NCBI GenBank assembly: GCA_964500645.1
Contig: CAZCOH010000068.1
Coordinates: 1 to 8,331, forward strand
Direction of reading: 5' to 3'
Origin: CAYFIW01 sp964500645
GTDB lineage: Bacteria; Chloroflexota; Dehalococcoidia; Lucifugimonadales; UBA826
DNA length: 8,331 nucleotides
Shown: positions 6,734 to 8,331 of the stretch, one piece after another
Layout: every line of letters starts with the position of its first letter
Position numbering within the stretch: the first letter of the stretch is position 1
Translations under genes and position numbers: made by a program
Notes under the pieces: generated by a model
What the model was told of the DNA's origin: nothing
What the model saw: the letters and a program-made list of their open reading frames with translations, nothing else
The model's database searches: none

Positions 6734-7855
6734 AAAATCATCCAGAAAGCTCTGGGAGGAGTCCGCAGTAGGGGTTTCAGTCGCTGCACTAAGCATCAGC
6801 TGACCAAACACCCATGAATATATATCTGAGTTAAAAACTGCGTATACATCGTGTAATTTACGTTCTTCATTTAAATACTTTTGTAAGGCCTCAGTTTTTA
6901 AGTCATCTCTTACACTAAGTGACAGTTCTCTCGCTAATTGCCGCTCACTTATCATGAAATAGAAGAATTGGTCGGTATTCAGTCGATTATGTACAGCCTC
7001 ACTCAACTCGCCTGGTTCCAAATCAAAAAACATATACTCATATTCTGGAATGACGTCCTCGGCAATCCAACCCAGTTCACCACCATTTCTTACTGTTTCA
7101 GGCAAATCTTGAGAAAATTCCCTAACTATCCCCACATATGCCTGTTCAAGTTCACTAACTTCTACAGCATCCCTAACTGCATCCTGAAATTTTATTTTCA
7201 TAATTTCAGTTTCCCCATCAGATGGCATGACAAGCCTATATAAATGAACTTGTTCGGCAACAAATGGGACGGAATTGCCGACATATTGCCTGAATTTTTC
7301 TCTAAGCGCAGTGTTGCTAACTATATGTCTGTGAGTTTCCTCATCAATCTGGACTGTATTTAAATAATGCCTGTACCTTTCCTGGGTTTCCCTAACGATC
7401 TGGGCTTCAGACTTTCCAAGAGTTTGATTGGAACCTGGCCTCATTACAATGTCGACACTCCTATCAATCTCTTCCTCGGTAACGGTAATGCCTATCGTAG
7501 GGGCTATCTGATTTATTATTTCGTTTTCCACCATACGTTGGAGAGATTCAAATACCGCAGAACTTGGGTCGAAAGTACCACCCATAAATTCAGCGCTTTT
7601 TTGTCGAATTCTTACTTGTTCCACCAATTCACCCCTCGTATATTCGACGTCATTAACTCGGACAACGAGTTTTTTAGGGGGAATAACAAAAGCAATTATG
7701 TAGCTCGCAATAAAAATTGCCGTTACTATTACAAATGCAAGCAATATTGTGATTATCACTAGCCTTTGACGTTTTCGGGATCGAGGATTCAGCATCTCGA
7801 CCCGACGCCTATCTAGGCGGGCCGCGCCTTGCCGATTAGGGGTTAGATCAACCAA
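6731..7855 (-). CDS. Membrane-anchored PpiC/SurA-type peptidyl-prolyl isomerase
   Basis: Predicted extracytoplasmic foldase, 374 residues. A basic cytoplasmic N-terminus (about 1-30, many Arg) is followed by one membrane helix at 31-58, with no lipobox, so it is anchored as a type II protein and not as a PrsA lipoprotein. Residues about 62-190 form a SurA_N-like helical chaperone region (VNDVEYTRGELVEQV, then long helices). The parvulin domain spans about 200-305, with the family core FSQD...GGELGW at 247-263, followed by FFDLEPGELSEAV. A helical tail and a polar Thr/Ser-rich end follow. TTG 7855 is chosen because AAAGGTG lies 5 bases upstream; the next in-frame Met is residue 21. It sits between rpsR and hom, 89 bases after rpsR. 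I place it in the family with good confidence; client proteins are unknown. Confidence 0.85.
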   Translation of the reverse strand: MVDLTPNRQGAARLDRRRVEMLNPRSRKRQRLVIITILLAFVIVTAIFIASYIIAFVIPPKKLVVRVNDVEYTRGELVEQVRIRQKSAEFMGGTFDPSSAVFESLQRMVENEIINQIAPTIGITVTEEEIDRSVDIVMRPGSNQTLGKSEAQIVRETQERYRHYLNTVQIDEETHRHIVSNTALREKFRQYVGNSVPFVAEQVHLYRLVMPSDGETEIMKIKFQDAVRDAVEVSELEQAYVGIVREFSQDLPETVRNGGELGWIAEDVIPEYEYMFFDLEPGELSEAVHNRLNTDQFFYFMISERQLARELSLSVRDDLKTEALQKYLNEERKLHDVYAVFNSDIYSWVFGQLMLSAATETPTADSSQSFLDDF

Positions 7856-7860
7856 TACTA

Positions 7861-7867
7861 CACCTTT
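7861..7867 (-). promoter_or_regulatory. Ribosome binding site of the foldase gene
   Basis: In the mRNA sense AAAGGTG, a close match to the Shine-Dalgarno consensus, lies 5 bases before TTG 7855. It is the best ribosome site near any of the TTG starts here and supports the TTG over the later ATG at residue 21. Confidence 0.65.
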
Positions 7868-7944
7868 CGGGAATAAAACCTTGCCTCATGACTAAAAGTT
7901 CACACAACCTCAAACGAATTTTGGGAACACTTCCCCGTAATACG

Positions 7945-8244
7945 TCAATTCCTAGGTCTAAAATTAATCGCAAACGCACCTTTATGTGATGAGGTGAATG
8001 GAATTAATGACAGTTGCCTTGCCCTTTTTACTGACCTTGAAAGTTCTCTTTGATGTTTAGCACAAACACCTGTCTTCCTTCTAGCCTCTATCATAAAACG
8101 ATCCGAAAGATACCTCTTTAAAGTATCAACATCCTTGTAATCAATTTTTTCAACCTTATCCACACAAAACTGACATACCTTTCTCCTGGAAAAATAACGA
8201 GGTCTAGGCCTTCTTTGCTGTGAAGTTTCATTTTGGGTTGTCAT
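7945..8244 (-). CDS. rpsR: 30S ribosomal protein S18 (zinc-binding form)
   Basis: Small-subunit ribosomal protein that sits on the platform near S6, 99 residues. The family core is clear: RRKVCQFC at 21-27, then IDYKDVDTLKRYLSDR, the Arg-rich GVCAKHQREL, and KRARQLSLIPF. Four likely zinc ligands are kept (Cys24, Cys27, Cys61, His64), so this is the zinc-type S18 rather than the form that has lost the ligands. The tail after LIPF (about 16 residues, ending NFRPRN) is longer than in many S18 proteins. ATG 8244 has AGGGG about 7 bases upstream. In many bacteria rpsR follows rpsF and ssb; the visible upstream bases show neither. It is the first gene of the leftward cluster in this window. Confidence 0.97.
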   Translation of the reverse strand: MTTQNETSQQRRPRPRYFSRRKVCQFCVDKVEKIDYKDVDTLKRYLSDRFMIEARRKTGVCAKHQRELSRSVKRARQLSLIPFTSSHKGAFAINFRPRN

Positions 8245-8271
8245 AATATCCCCTGTGGGTAATTGTATTTT

Positions 8272-8301
8272 TTTATAACTTGATTATTCTTAGTCCGTCA
8301 C
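8272..8301 (-). promoter_or_regulatory. Possible promoter upstream of rpsR
   Basis: In the mRNA sense a -35-like GTGACG (8296-8301, four of six consensus positions) and a -10-like TATAAA (8272-8277, five of six) are 18 bases apart. This would start transcription about 20 bases before the rpsR ATG. The region is AT-rich, so the match could be by chance. Confidence 0.35.
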
Positions 8302-8331
8302 ACAGAACTCTTTTCTAGTAAATTACTGATT

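Noticed and set aside
7923..7935. GGGAA-CAC-TTCCC hairpin between rpsR and the foldase gene
   Set aside because: A perfect but only 5-bp stem; on the - strand it is followed by AAAATTCG, not a T-run. It might be a weak pause or processing site, but nothing more can be claimed.
8298..8330. Short open frame at the right edge ending in a stop before rpsR
   Set aside because: Ten codons (ISNLLEKSSV) do not resemble the end of ssb or rpsF and are too few to call a gene.

Overview
The window reads as bacterial chromosome of moderate to low GC, roughly 40-50% in the lines I counted by hand. The gene mix points, as inference rather than proof, to a Chloroflexota bacterium and perhaps the marine SAR202 group. 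The clues are a class A flavin (Baeyer-Villiger type) monooxygenase and a stand-alone SDR, families known to be expanded in SAR202, an LprG-type lipoprotein with its MFS partner, a zinc-binding S18 protein and frequent TTG starts. Nothing in the window fixes the taxonomy.

Left part, + strand. Bases 1-189 are the end of a surface protein with an LPxTG-like tail, a transmembrane helix and a basic terminus. A Baeyer-Villiger-type monooxygenase follows at 245-1876 and is closed by a strong intrinsic terminator at 1940-1980. Next comes a two-gene unit: a lipoprotein of the LppX/LprAFG type (1914-2660; its true start is uncertain because the terminator lies inside the longest reading frame) and, 24 bases later, a 14-helix DHA2-type MFS transporter (2685-4205). 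This is the gene order of lprG-P55 (Rv1411c-Rv1410c) in mycobacteria, where the pair exports triacylglycerides and related lipids.

Right part, - strand, read from right to left. rpsR (S18), a membrane-anchored parvulin-type foldase, hom (homoserine dehydrogenase with an ACT domain), a short ArsC/Spx-like gene and an SDR oxidoreductase all point the same way. The foldase, hom and ArsC-like genes are tightly packed: the foldase stop codon lies in the hom ribosome binding site, and hom and the ArsC-like gene share an ATGA overlap. The SDR and the MFS gene converge and overlap by 11 bases.

The main discovery is the ArsC/Spx-like gene. Ordinary ORF calling gives 98 residues from a GTG at 5378 and loses the active site. 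The full gene starts at the ATG overlapping the hom stop (5429) and reads through one in-frame TGA (5394-5396), giving 115 residues. The TGA sits exactly at the first Cys of the CxxC redox motif (UxxC). A perfect 8-bp hairpin with a GGA loop begins 15 bases after it, in the place and form of a bacterial SECIS element. This is best explained as a selenocysteine-containing thioredoxin-fold reductase.
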